A DNA stretch of 33,123 bases from the NCBI GenBank assembly GCA_016178585.1, contig JACOTA010000060.1, forward strand, positions 1-33,123, in the 5' to 3' direction. Made by a program: the position numbers and the translations under genes. The notes below the pieces were generated by a model that searched no databases, had not been told where the DNA came from, and saw only the letters and a program-made list of their open reading frames with translations. Below are positions 7,629 through 15,786 of the stretch, one piece after another (the first letter of the stretch is position 1; every line of letters starts with the position of its first letter). Source of the DNA: Nitrospirota bacterium (lineage in GTDB: Bacteria; Nitrospirota; Nitrospiria; JACQBW01).

Positions 7629-8558
7629 TTAAAGGAGTTTCTTTTCGTCCCCTTGCAAATACCTTTTCATTTTTTCCATCATCTCACGGTCCAACAAACC
7701 GACCTCTCCCCTTTTATCCATAAATTCTTTGATTTCACCGAGGCGGACCGCAGCTTCTGGATTATCTTTTAAACGTTTAGTCTTGACCAGAGCATCTTCA
7801 AAGGCATCAAACGTTAAGGTATTATAGCCATACTGGCGAATGCGGATAACGGCTTTCATCATCGCTTCATTTCTGTAACGGGTTAACATTTCAGAAGTCA
7901 CCTGATCGGCTTTGGCTCGCCGTGCGCGTCTTTCCGCCGCCTTTTTAATCCCGCTTCTGACAAAATCAGGCGAGGTTTGAAGACGTTTCCAAGCCTCAGG
8001 AGACCACTTCACTTCTTCATGGGTCTCATTCCATACCAAAAGAAGGACCTCCTCGGTTATTTCCTCAACCCCTTTTCCCCTGGCCAGTTCCTCCGCGTCT
8101 TCTTTTAGCATTTGCGACACGAATTCAACAGCCATGGGCGGGGTTTCTTTAATTTTCTCCTGAAGGAGTTTGATCGCCCCATCCGTCCATTTCATCGAGG
8201 ATGGAGCGGCGTCGATCTTTAATCCCAACCCCTCGATTTTAGAAAAGAGATCCGAATTAACTTCGAGATGCCCCCCTTCTCTGGCAATTTCTTCGGCAAT
8301 CCGCTGAGTCATCGGCCGCAAAAATTCAGGCACGGTATCGAGCCTCTCTCTGGCCTTTTTGGTCCAGAAAATACCGCCCGGTTGGGCGGGCATTTCGACC
8401 CCCGCCATTCCCTCATTTTTCCACCGGGACAAATGTTCCGGTGTGATTTCGGTCAATCCCTCGGCCTCTGCTTTTTTTTCGGCCAGTTTTTTGACCATTC
8501 CCCTCAGAAAAAAAGGGGCTAATTCAATTTTTTTTAACGCTTCTGCTGTCCAGTTCAT
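7629..8558 (-). CDS. Four tandem PCP_red domains
   Basis: 309 residues with no other domain recognised. Four PCP_red units begin at Trp 3, 65, 124 and 185, each following the pattern W-[ST]-x2-[AG]-x(4)-L-x(3)-P-x-F-[VLM]-[RE] and then a basic helix and an '(I/V)T' strand-turn (for example WTKKARERLDTVPEFLRP and WSPEAWKRLQTSPDFVRS). The third unit is more divergent. The C-terminal 75 residues are helical and charged without a known motif. Start codon is 8 bases from the end of the diiron-protein gene. PCP_red was first seen at the C-terminus of ChlB; no BchN/ChlN/BchB partner occurs in the window, so photosynthetic pigment synthesis is unlikely. Function unknown; probably a cytoplasmic binding protein. 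Confidence 0.85.
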   Translation of the reverse strand: MNWTAEALKKIELAPFFLRGMVKKLAEKKAEAEGLTEITPEHLSRWKNEGMAGVEMPAQPGGIFWTKKARERLDTVPEFLRPMTQRIAEEIAREGGHLEVNSDLFSKIEGLGLKIDAAPSSMKWTDGAIKLLQEKIKETPPMAVEFVSQMLKEDAEELARGKGVEEITEEVLLLVWNETHEEVKWSPEAWKRLQTSPDFVRSGIKKAAERRARRAKADQVTSEMLTRYRNEAMMKAVIRIRQYGYNTLTFDAFEDALVKTKRLKDNPEAAVRLGEIKEFMDKRGEVGLLDREMMEKMKRYLQGDEKKLL

Positions 8559-8565
8559 GGTTTTT

Positions 8566-9252
8566 TTAAGTTAAGACCGGCGTGAATATTGTTTTTTCCA
8601 GGCCGCTCCAGAAAATACGGCGCGCTTCCAGCGATTTCATCGCCCCTTCCCTGATCAACTTCCGATCTTCATCCGTATTAAAATGGGAGATCAACTCGTT
8701 GAAGATTTCAGCGTGGTACTGATCCTGAATAATATGAAATGTGAAATATTCATACTCCTCTTCTTTAAGAGAGGTGTTCTTTTCAATCCCTTTGACCAGG
8801 CAAGTAAACATGGGAGGAATTGAAAATTCATGGCCCGGACCAATTGCGCCGAGAGCGATTCTAAAATCGTCATCCCGGGTCATCTCTTTATGCATCTCGA
8901 CAAAACTTTCGGTTTCAGGAAGGTGCGCAACTCTCCCCCAGTCGTTATCTTCCAGGCCAAGGCTCTTGAGAAAATTCCGATAAAGAGCAGGATGGCTCCT
9001 GAAAATCGTATGCTGACCGAATTCATCATGATAGACATGCCGAAATAGCGCTGAAACGGAGGGATCGGGAATCCTCGGCTGGAGATTGGTCATATAATTG
9101 AGAAAAATCTTGACCAGTTGATAATGTTGAAGTCCAAAGGCTCTGATCTGGTCCAGCGTCAGAGGGAGAGTTGAAAACTTCTTCAAAAAGGGGTGATTGA
9201 CCGCCTCATGCTGTTCAATCTCGTTCTGTAAATCTTCTATAAAGGTATTCAT
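8566..9252 (-). CDS. Haem-oxygenase-like diiron oxidase (CADD/TenA-like)
   Basis: 228-residue, all-helical protein of the HDO/iron-containing redox enzyme group. Visible metal ligand candidates are Glu77 and His87 in HDEFGQHTIFRSH, Glu142 in GPGHEFSIPP, and His173, Asp177, His180 in HIIQDQYH. The H-x3-D-x2-H spacing matches that known for Chlamydia CADD (p-aminobenzoate synthesis), and similar cofactors occur in BesC and UndA. PqqC and TenA share the fold but lack this ligand set. AAGGAA precedes the ATG. It is packed between two PCP_red genes with gaps of 7 bases, so it likely acts in the same pathway. Substrate unknown; oxidative work on an amino acid, a pABA-like precursor or a tetrapyrrole are options. 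Confidence 0.8.
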   Translation of the reverse strand: MNTFIEDLQNEIEQHEAVNHPFLKKFSTLPLTLDQIRAFGLQHYQLVKIFLNYMTNLQPRIPDPSVSALFRHVYHDEFGQHTIFRSHPALYRNFLKSLGLEDNDWGRVAHLPETESFVEMHKEMTRDDDFRIALGAIGPGHEFSIPPMFTCLVKGIEKNTSLKEEEYEYFTFHIIQDQYHAEIFNELISHFNTDEDRKLIREGAMKSLEARRIFWSGLEKTIFTPVLT

Positions 9253-9259
9253 GGTTTCC

Positions 9260-9952
9260 TTACGACGGCATGAATTGACTGAACCGGTTTTTCACTTCGT
9301 CGATCAGTTCTTCGGAGATTTTGCTTACCCCTTTTTCCATCGCCATCCGTTCGATCTCTTTCTTGGCCAGAGGACGGACGAAGACCGGGATATTTTCAAG
9401 TTTCTCCGTTGCGCCGGGAGTCCATTCAAAACCAGCCTGATCATTTTTGGATTCGTCAATCACCGTCGGAGTAACCACCTGATACCCCCTTTTTTGAGCA
9501 AATGTTTCTATTCCGTTTTTCACCATCGGCCGGACAAATTCTGGAATTTTTTCCATTCTTTCCAGGGCTTCAGGGGACCAGGTGACTTTAGACACAACCC
9601 CCTCTTTCATTCCGGCTAACATGGACGAAAACGGACATTTTCCAGCCTCGGCTTGAACAGCATCGGCTATTGAAGCCGTTGACGCCGCCGGAGTGGAAAC
9701 GGCCTTCACCGGCTCGCTCACGGAATCTTTCAAGGTTCCCCGCGTCAGCTCAAAAGGTTCCGGATCGGTTGTTCTCCCTCCCAGCTTAACCCCCAGCGCG
9801 CTGACCATTTGAGTTTCTCCAGGATTGGTCACCATGGCAACGCGACTACCGCATTTCGGACATTCAAACATGACACCCAATGAATCGTCACCCGGTTTTT
9901 CAACTTTTTGAAACAACATAAAAGATTCACATTTCATGCATACAAATTTCAT
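9260..9952 (-). CDS. Zinc ribbon plus two PCP_red domains
   Basis: 230 residues. Cys 5, 8, 31 and 34 form a CMKC...CPKC zinc ribbon. A flexible, Ala/Ser/Thr/Pro-rich linker follows (about 45-105), then two PCP_red units starting at Trp125 (WSPEALERMEKIPEFVRP) and Trp177 (WTPGATEKLENIPVFVRP). A single CPF at 106-108 in the linker could be an extra ligand. A strong AAGGGGA ribosome site overlaps the end of the Mrp-type gene, whose stop lies one base away from this ATG. The ribbon/PCP_red design echoes the rubredoxin-like knuckle in the stress-protein fusion at 2190-4229. Probably a cytoplasmic metal- or cofactor-binding partner of the diiron protein; no catalytic residues are recognisable. Confidence 0.85.
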   Translation of the reverse strand: MKFVCMKCESFMLFQKVEKPGDDSLGVMFECPKCGSRVAMVTNPGETQMVSALGVKLGGRTTDPEPFELTRGTLKDSVSEPVKAVSTPAASTASIADAVQAEAGKCPFSSMLAGMKEGVVSKVTWSPEALERMEKIPEFVRPMVKNGIETFAQKRGYQVVTPTVIDESKNDQAGFEWTPGATEKLENIPVFVRPLAKKEIERMAMEKGVSKISEELIDEVKNRFSQFMPS

Positions 9953-9953
9953 T

Positions 9954-10868
9954 TTATTCCCCTTTTTTAAATTTAATCCTTAACCGATCTACAATCTCCT
10001 GGGCTATTTGCTTAAACTTTTTCACGGTATATTCAGATTCATCGGATAATGGCATGCCATGATCGCAGGCGTAGCTCATTTTCCGGCTAAAAGGAATTTT
10101 CCCGAGAAGAGGCACGTCTAATTCTTCACAGAGTTGGTCGGAACTCCCGTCGAACAATTCACTTTCGGTCTGACATTCCGGGCACAAGAACCCGCTCATA
10201 TTTTCAATAAGCCCGATGACTTTAATCCCCACATCTCTCGTATATACAATGGATTTCCTGACAACGTCCCCGGTCACTTCTGAAGGGGTCGTGACCACCA
10301 CGGCGCCATCTAATTCAGGAATATATTTGGCCATTGCGGGAGGTTTATCGGCCGCCGCGCCCGGAGGGAGATCGGCAAGAAGAAGATCCAGCTCTCCCCA
10401 GATGATATCACCCAGGAATTCCCGAATCACGTTCATTTCCACCATTCCAAGCCAAACGGGAGAAAGGTCCATAGACCCCTTCCATTGAACCGGACTGTCT
10501 TTTTTTAAAAAGAAGTCCATGGATGCGACCTTAATTCCGTAGGGACCCGCAGGCGGCAGGGCCCCCTCCGGCGTCAGGATGAATGTATCCCCTTTCATCC
10601 CCAGCATCTTGGGAACGCAGGGTCCGTTGAGATCGACATCTAAAACACCGACTTTTAAACCCATACGCGCGAAGGCAACGGCAAGGTTAACGGTGGTCAT
10701 GCTTTTGCCAACACCGCCTTTCCCGCTTAAGACTACAATTTTTCTCTTGATTCTTCCCATTCGGGTTTTGACCGTCAGGGATTGGTCAATCAACTGCTTC
10801 ATCACCTGAGCGTCATCAGGGTATTGAAGTTTGCTCAATATGCTTTTCAGGCTTTTCGTTTGTTCCAT
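9954..10868 (-). CDS. mrp: Mrp/NBP35-type P-loop ATPase, Fe-S cluster carrier
   Basis: 304 residues. The deviant Walker A SGKGGVGKS lies at about 48-56, the switch motif DVDLNGPCVPKMLG follows, and CPEC sits near residue 225, the pair of cysteines that holds a bridging [4Fe-4S] cluster in ApbC/Mrp/Nbp35 dimers. These proteins load Fe-S clusters into apo-enzymes using ATP. Some relatives lack the first helical domain; this one is short and does too. AGGAAA precedes the ATG. As first gene of a tightly spaced run with the PCP_red and diiron genes, it may mature the Fe or Fe-S centres of those proteins. The radical SAM enzyme across the strand switch is another likely client. Confidence 0.88.
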   Translation of the reverse strand: MEQTKSLKSILSKLQYPDDAQVMKQLIDQSLTVKTRMGRIKRKIVVLSGKGGVGKSMTTVNLAVAFARMGLKVGVLDVDLNGPCVPKMLGMKGDTFILTPEGALPPAGPYGIKVASMDFFLKKDSPVQWKGSMDLSPVWLGMVEMNVIREFLGDIIWGELDLLLADLPPGAAADKPPAMAKYIPELDGAVVVTTPSEVTGDVVRKSIVYTRDVGIKVIGLIENMSGFLCPECQTESELFDGSSDQLCEELDVPLLGKIPFSRKMSYACDHGMPLSDESEYTVKKFKQIAQEIVDRLRIKFKKGE

Positions 10869-10941
10869 TGAAATTTCCTATTAGAAAAGGTAAATATGCC
10901 TTACTTTTCAACAAATTTCAAGACCTATTTCTGGATTCTGC

Positions 10942-11661
10942 TCAAGGAACATGAGGCCATAGGACGTACAACATGAGATAGGTTGCCGTGCTGGTAAATA
11001 GAGCAAACAGATAGAGCGTCATCGTAAATGTTCCAACGACCCGATGACGCTTTGCGCCATCAGGAAGGAGGTATTGGGCGACTCCCTCGAACAGGATTAA
11101 TAAAAATCCACCCCCTACACAAAGAGAAAACCACGCAATGAACAATCCGAGAGTAGGCGGCCTAAATAAAATTCGGACCAAAAAAAGAATGCCTGCGAGA
11201 AGAACTGATACGATCACGGTATAAATCGAAAACTTTTTCAGGGTTAATTTAGGGGAGCCCTCAACGAGAACTCTGTTTCTCCCTTTTTTTGAAGAGACCC
11301 GGAATCCCAGTAGAATCATATAGACCGCCAGAATAATCCCGATCGTAACGACCGAGATGTGAATATTTAAGACAGGCAAGAAAACCCATTTATAAATCGT
11401 TGTCCCCCCTCCAAAACCCTCTTTTCCTTCAAACGCAACGGCTCCTAATTCTCTTGCCAAATAATAAATCACAAAATAGGCTAACATGGCGACCATGGCG
11501 ACCAAAGTCAGCGTATGATGGGCCTGCCCTTTTGTTTTTTTAGCCTGATACCACCCGACCATAAAAAGAAAAGTAAAACCAATAGCCAAAAGATAACTGA
11601 GGTCAGCCCCAAACGTGCCATAAGGGGCCAGAAAACCCGGCTTACCAAGAAACGCGGTCAT
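10942..11661 (-). CDS. DUF420-like multi-helix membrane protein
   Basis: 239 residues with about six membrane helices. Conserved-looking His residues occur in QAHHTLTL, LNIHISV and AKRHRVVGTFTMTLYLFALFTSTATY; this last block is the DUF420/YozB signature, and members are tied to cytochrome oxidase assembly. The N-terminal helix PYGTFGADLSYLLAIGFTF is also typical. AGGAGAGA precedes the ATG. It is located between the thioredoxin-like gene and the PCP_red operon, which fits a role in haem-copper or bd-like oxidase maturation, but this is inference. Confidence 0.65.
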   Translation of the reverse strand: MTAFLGKPGFLAPYGTFGADLSYLLAIGFTFLFMVGWYQAKKTKGQAHHTLTLVAMVAMLAYFVIYYLARELGAVAFEGKEGFGGGTTIYKWVFLPVLNIHISVVTIGIILAVYMILLGFRVSSKKGRNRVLVEGSPKLTLKKFSIYTVIVSVLLAGILFLVRILFRPPTLGLFIAWFSLCVGGGFLLILFEGVAQYLLPDGAKRHRVVGTFTMTLYLFALFTSTATYLMLYVLWPHVP

Positions 11662-11681
11662 GATCTCTCTCCTATTTGATG

Positions 11682-11748
11682 TGTCATCCTGAGAAAAAAA
11701 AAGGATCTACAGGCAAGATTCTTCGGCGATGCCTCAGTCAGAATGACA
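11682..11748. repeat. Small palindromic repeat, TGTCAT...ATGACA type
   Basis: TGTCATCCTGAG at the left and CTCAGTCAGAATGACA at the right form inverted ends around AAGGATCT and AGATTCTTCGG. This is the other widespread palindrome of the 'GTCATTCTGAG' kind; it lies in the gap upstream of the DUF420-like gene. Confidence 0.65.
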
Positions 11749-11765
11749 GAAAACGATGTTAAATA

Positions 11766-12827
11766 CTAACCAAAAGTGAACGTATAACTTTCCAGGTCAG
11801 GATCGGCTATTTTAAGAATTAACAGGTGTTTCCCATAACCCGCCTGGTTATTGACAATTCGATAAAGCTTTTTATCCGAAATAAAGACTCTACTTTTTCC
11901 GGCGGAATCAATGACGATGTCCTTTCCCATTTGGTCTGGCGTTAAATCATGGCGGTCTAACTGGACTTCCACCCAGATTCCCTTACGATCAGTTCCCGCG
12001 ACCCAATTGACAGATTTTGCTTCATATTTTATTAAAATTTCTCCGGGGGTTGAATCGTGATGAACCGCATACTCCTCGCTGACAGCCCAATGCCCGACGA
12101 GATAATAGGCATGCTCTTCTAAATGCGGCGGGAGGGCATACGCTGTATTTTTACCCGCCAAGATTCCCAGGGGATTTCCGAGAAAACCGCCGTGAAATGC
12201 GCCAAAAAATATTTCCGGAGACTTGATTTTTTGAAAATTAACCTTCTCCCCTTCAACCGGGGTTAAAGGTCCATCAAGCGTTACACCGGTTTCAGCCAGA
12301 AGCTCGCGTATTTTTTCCTCCGAGTCTTCATAATGTCCTTCGCCAATGACCTCAAACCGGATACTCCCATCGGAACCGACAAAGAATTTATGCGGCCAAT
12401 AGTGATTTGCAAAGGCATCCCATGTCTTATGGTCACTATCTAAAGCAACAGGGTATTTAATTTGAAGCTCGTTTACCGCCGACTGCACTCTCGATAACTC
12501 TTTTTCAAATAAAAATTCAGGGCTATGGACTCCGATAATGACCAGCCCTTTATCCTTATACTTTTCATACCACCGGTTTAAATAGGGAATGGTTCTTAGA
12601 CAATTAATGCAACTGTAAGTCCAAAAATCGACAATGACGACTTTTCCTCTTAGTTGGGCTAATGTTAAGGGAGGAGAATTAAACCAGCCTGAAATTCCCG
12701 AAATTTCCGGGATGATCTTGTTTTTCGAGGATTCCCCGTCGAGCTGCAGGAGGAGTAAAGGCGCAACAGCTACAAAAAGAATAATAAGGAGAGGATAGGT
12801 CATCCATTTCTTATTTTTCCAATCCAT
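11766..12827 (-). CDS. Membrane-anchored thioredoxin-like protein (DipZ/TlpA type)
   Basis: 353 residues. One N-terminal helix (about 10-28) anchors it with the rest in the periplasm. An AhpC/TSA-Redoxin-type thioredoxin domain spans about 48-190 with the active-site pair Cys73-Cys76 in FWTYSCINCLRTIPYL, which is the DipZ C-terminal signature. Residues 215-350 form a second, beta-rich domain like that of DipZ family proteins, but the CcdA-like membrane part of DipZ is missing. Likely role: reducing disulphides in apocytochromes c or in the oxidase. It sits directly downstream of the cytochrome cluster, after a strong terminator. No clear ribosome site is seen near the ATG. Confidence 0.8.
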   Translation of the reverse strand: MDWKNKKWMTYPLLIILFVAVAPLLLLQLDGESSKNKIIPEISGISGWFNSPPLTLAQLRGKVVIVDFWTYSCINCLRTIPYLNRWYEKYKDKGLVIIGVHSPEFLFEKELSRVQSAVNELQIKYPVALDSDHKTWDAFANHYWPHKFFVGSDGSIRFEVIGEGHYEDSEEKIRELLAETGVTLDGPLTPVEGEKVNFQKIKSPEIFFGAFHGGFLGNPLGILAGKNTAYALPPHLEEHAYYLVGHWAVSEEYAVHHDSTPGEILIKYEAKSVNWVAGTDRKGIWVEVQLDRHDLTPDQMGKDIVIDSAGKSRVFISDKKLYRIVNNQAGYGKHLLILKIADPDLESYTFTFG

Positions 12828-12862
12828 GCTTTAAATCCGAAAGACGGGTTGGTTTAAGTGGA

Positions 12863-12899
12863 AAGAAAAAAATAACGGGAGGGGTGTTCCCCTCCCGTT
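12863..12899 (-). terminator. Rho-independent terminator of the cytochrome cluster
   Basis: An 11-bp GC-rich stem (AACGGGAGGGG with CCCCTCCCGTT, loop TGTT) is followed on the minus strand by ATTTTTTTCTTT. It lies 46 bases after the stop of the 569-residue cytochrome gene. Confidence 0.9.
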
Positions 12900-12944
12900 T
12901 AAGCGTCTAAAAAAGTCAAACAGAATCTAATCGTAAAATCTTTT

Positions 12945-14654
12945 CTATTTTTTCTTTTTTTCGAATTTCCGACGGAGCCAAAATTCAAAACCAATGACGA
13001 CCAGCACCACAACCGGCGGGATAACATAAACGTTGTTCGGTACCGGCGGTTTCAGGATCGTATAATACCAGGTCGAGATAGAGGTTTTTGCACCCTTATC
13101 ACCGTTATTCCCATCCCAGATATAAAAGGAAGTTGGAATATATTGACCCAAAGTAAATTGGACTTCGTTATCTTTGTCGTTCGTGAGCCGGTCACGTTTT
13201 AAGATGACTTTCCAACGCCCGTCTTTATATTCCGAGGCAACGATCTTTACATTTTTTCCATCTCTGGGTGTTAACGGATTAGAAATTCCTTTTCCTGTAT
13301 ACTCGTTAATACCGCCCGCAGCATTCCATTTCCATAGATCAACAGGGTTCTTCTCATCTCCGAAAATAAACCTTGGTTTTTCGGGTGCAGCAAGCTGTTC
13401 CCACTTTGCCGGAAACTGGATTCCAATTGAATCATTATAGACAGACCAGCCATCCTGGCCCTTAACGGCAACAGGCTCACCCCCTGGAGGAACTTCCTTA
13501 ACATCGGCCGGCTGAAGTTCGTAATTTCCTGATTCTGGTTGAGCAACACTCTTATTTCGATCATCCCACTCAAAATAATAGGCTATTTCCTTATCATTAT
13601 AAAGGGATTTAACCCAAACCTCATCAACCAGACGGACAAAATTCCTCGGCTTTTCCGTAATTTGCCCTGCTAAACCAACATAGGTAGATTCTGCCGAGAC
13701 CCATTTTGGGTCATTCGTGTCAGACGGTATTTCACCTTTGTTGTAACCCGATTTAACCACAAATTGCAAGACTGGTTTCGCGGTCAAAGGGTCAATTTTC
13801 TTTGGCGGGCAAAGTGAAATAACGAAGTTTGCCACATTCCATCTATCTTCAGGAGATAAAACGTCCGCAAAGCTTGGCATCGGCGTACCGTTTAAGCCTG
13901 TCGACACTTCTCTGAAAATATTTTTTGGGTTGTACGGATCCTCGCGGTTACCTCTGAAATTCCAACATTTACGAAGATCGGCAGGAAGGATCGGGAATCC
14001 CCATTCATCTTTCTGGGTTTTGTTCCCATCGCCTCTTCCATCATTACCATGGCATTCTACGCACTTTCCTTTGGTCATGTAAACCAGTTTGCCCTTTTCG
14101 ATGCTTTCCTTTGAGGTCGCAACCTGTTTTCCAAATTCAATTTTATGAAATTCCTCGGTCTCCTTATCGAGAAAATTTCTGTCTTTCACAAGTTCGGTTC
14201 GGACGAACCGCACAACCTGCATACGTTCTTTGTCGCTTAAGATCCCTGCCCATGAAGGCATGGCTGACCCAGGTAGACCGTGTGTAACGGTCAAGAAAAG
14301 ATCCTCTTCTGTCGGAAGTTCACCCGAAGCCGTATGTCTTATTTTAAATGTCCCCGCGTTAAAATTTCTAGGCCTCGGCCAAAGGCGGTCAGCCGCGGGT
14401 CCGTCTCCCGCGCCGGTTGGCCCATGACACCAAACGCATTTTCTAAAATAAATATTCTTGCCCGACTCTAAATCTTCCGGGCTCGCTTTATCAGGCCTTC
14501 CAGGCGAAACTGAAACTTTCTCGGCGCCCGCTTTCTTCTCCTCCGCTGACCCTAACACGATGAAAAACAGGGAAAAGAAGGAAAAAGCAGCCAAACCGGC
14601 CAGGCTTAAGAGAAATGGTTTGCTTTTAATCCGATACCAGATGTCTTTTTTCAT
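12945..14654 (-). CDS. Di-haem cytochrome c with ethylbenzene-dehydrogenase-type haem-binding domain
   Basis: 569 residues. N-terminal signal anchor (about 12-35). Two cytochrome c domains carry CVWCH at 73-77 and CVECH near 200, each with a downstream Met in a GSAMPSW or GTPMPSF turn as sixth ligand. Residues about 285-530 match the b-haem-binding gamma-subunit domain of ethylbenzene dehydrogenase and NxrC-like proteins; the 'EKNPVDLWKWNA' block is its hallmark. A C-terminal helix (about 545-562) ends in RRKFEKKKK, so the protein is fixed to the membrane at both ends. GGGAGA precedes the ATG. It probably relays electrons from the periplasm to or from the bd-like oxidase in the same cluster. 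Fusion of the c and b domains in one chain is unusual; both are well supported. Confidence 0.9.
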   Translation of the reverse strand: MKKDIWYRIKSKPFLLSLAGLAAFSFFSLFFIVLGSAEEKKAGAEKVSVSPGRPDKASPEDLESGKNIYFRKCVWCHGPTGAGDGPAADRLWPRPRNFNAGTFKIRHTASGELPTEEDLFLTVTHGLPGSAMPSWAGILSDKERMQVVRFVRTELVKDRNFLDKETEEFHKIEFGKQVATSKESIEKGKLVYMTKGKCVECHGNDGRGDGNKTQKDEWGFPILPADLRKCWNFRGNREDPYNPKNIFREVSTGLNGTPMPSFADVLSPEDRWNVANFVISLCPPKKIDPLTAKPVLQFVVKSGYNKGEIPSDTNDPKWVSAESTYVGLAGQITEKPRNFVRLVDEVWVKSLYNDKEIAYYFEWDDRNKSVAQPESGNYELQPADVKEVPPGGEPVAVKGQDGWSVYNDSIGIQFPAKWEQLAAPEKPRFIFGDEKNPVDLWKWNAAGGINEYTGKGISNPLTPRDGKNVKIVASEYKDGRWKVILKRDRLTNDKDNEVQFTLGQYIPTSFYIWDGNNGDKGAKTSISTWYYTILKPPVPNNVYVIPPVVVLVVIGFEFWLRRKFEKKKK

Positions 14655-14702
14655 TGATTGTGTTCTCCCTTAAATACCACTTCTATGCTTACATATCCTT
14701 GA

Positions 14703-14785
14703 GGGCCCGTCCGGTTTCACTTCGTGAAATCCTCCAATGCCCCCAAACCCCGCGCTCGCCCAGGCAAAGCCTGTTCCTCGCTTAC
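14703..14785 (+). repeat. Palindromic repeat, copy B
   Basis: GGGCCCGT, then GGTTTCACTTCGTGAAATCC, then AATGCCCCCAAACCCC and a CAGGCAAAGCCTG hairpin. It is the reverse-oriented partner of 1451-1540 and fills the gap between two cytochrome genes, so it is likely transcribed in the operon and could act as an intercistronic RNA hairpin. Confidence 0.85.
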
Positions 14786-14789
14786 AATA

Positions 14790-15710
14790 TTAATCCCATG
14801 TCCTTGGATAATAACCGGTATGCCAGTATTCGAATTCAATCACCTTCCACATTTCATCGGTGGTCAAATGTTTTTCCCAGGGAGGCATTGCAGAGGCCCA
14901 TGGGAAACCTTCTCTTGGCAGACCAATTCCCCCTTTTGCCACACGCCAGAAAACAAAGGTTTCCTGCAATTGCGCGATGGTGCCGGGATCGGTAAAGTTA
15001 GCCGGAATCGGGTTAAAGGCAAAAGCAAACATTCCCCGGGCATCCAGGTTATCGCCATGGCAAAAATGACAATTCTGGAAAAATATTTCGCCGCCTTCCC
15101 TGACATATTTCATGTAGGGGGGAGCTTTTTCATCAAAAGGATTGGCCTTTAAATATTTGTTTTCGATTCCTTCGGAATATTTACCCTGTTCATCAACTCT
15201 GAAAGGACTTTTAGCTTCTTGTAAAACCATATTTGAACCATGGACCTGGATAGCGCCAGGAGGGGCGGGATGCACGGTTCGTAATTCAATCGGTTCCTGA
15301 AAATTTGGTTTTATAAAATTATAGGCTCCGATTCCAGCAAGAACCGGAAAAACACCAAACGTGATCATTCGAACAGTTTTAAACCCGGGAGTCCGTGCCT
15401 CCAGGGTTTTGATAATCGGATCTTGAAACTCGTTCCAGGAGGAGTCTGTGCTCGAAAGCAGCAAGAAAACCACAAGGCAGATTAAACCCATATAGGTATA
15501 CAGCAAAGCTGATGGAATGGGCGGAAAGATTACAAATTTGAAAATGAAGTAAGCTGCCAGAACAAATAAAATGCCCTGGAAAAACCGCGAAACTCCTCTT
15601 CCAAAGGTTTTTTTCAAGAAATAGTTCCCTGCTAAAAACAAAATCAGAGTCAAAATTTCTATCAATATTAACTCTATGGGCATTGCGCCTGGTATCCACA
15701 ATCCTTTCAC
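14790..15710 (-). CDS. Membrane protein with C-terminal mono-haem cytochrome c domain
   Basis: 306 residues. Three to four hydrophobic helices (about 11-28, 40-58, 62-85, 115-135) precede a periplasmic cytochrome c domain with CHFCH near residue 213 and a Met in ASAMPPW as sixth ligand. The segment 'LPREGFPWASAMPPWEKHLTTDEMWKVIEFE' is typical of class I c domains next to oxidases. The start is GTG at 15710 with GAGGGGG upstream. It is cotranscribed with its neighbours, separated by a repeat on one side. A likely job is passing electrons between a membrane quinol/b-haem site and the soluble or di-haem cytochrome, though no haem b ligands are obvious. Confidence 0.85.
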   Translation of the reverse strand: MKGLWIPGAMPIELILIEILTLILFLAGNYFLKKTFGRGVSRFFQGILFVLAAYFIFKFVIFPPIPSALLYTYMGLICLVVFLLLSSTDSSWNEFQDPIIKTLEARTPGFKTVRMITFGVFPVLAGIGAYNFIKPNFQEPIELRTVHPAPPGAIQVHGSNMVLQEAKSPFRVDEQGKYSEGIENKYLKANPFDEKAPPYMKYVREGGEIFFQNCHFCHGDNLDARGMFAFAFNPIPANFTDPGTIAQLQETFVFWRVAKGGIGLPREGFPWASAMPPWEKHLTTDEMWKVIEFEYWHTGYYPRTWD

Positions 15711-15786
15711 CGCATTTCCCCCTCTTTATTTTGGATGTTCATTTTATGAATAACCTGAAAATTTGATTAATTTAAATCGTGAATCT

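Noticed and set aside
8566-9252. PqqC or TenA
   Set aside because: The conserved diiron ligand set (E, H, E, H-x3-D-x2-H) fits the HDO oxidases; no other pqq or thi genes are near.
7629-9952. Light-independent protochlorophyllide reductase (photosynthesis genes)
   Set aside because: Only the PCP_red end domain is present; no BchL, BchN or BchB catalytic subunit is found.
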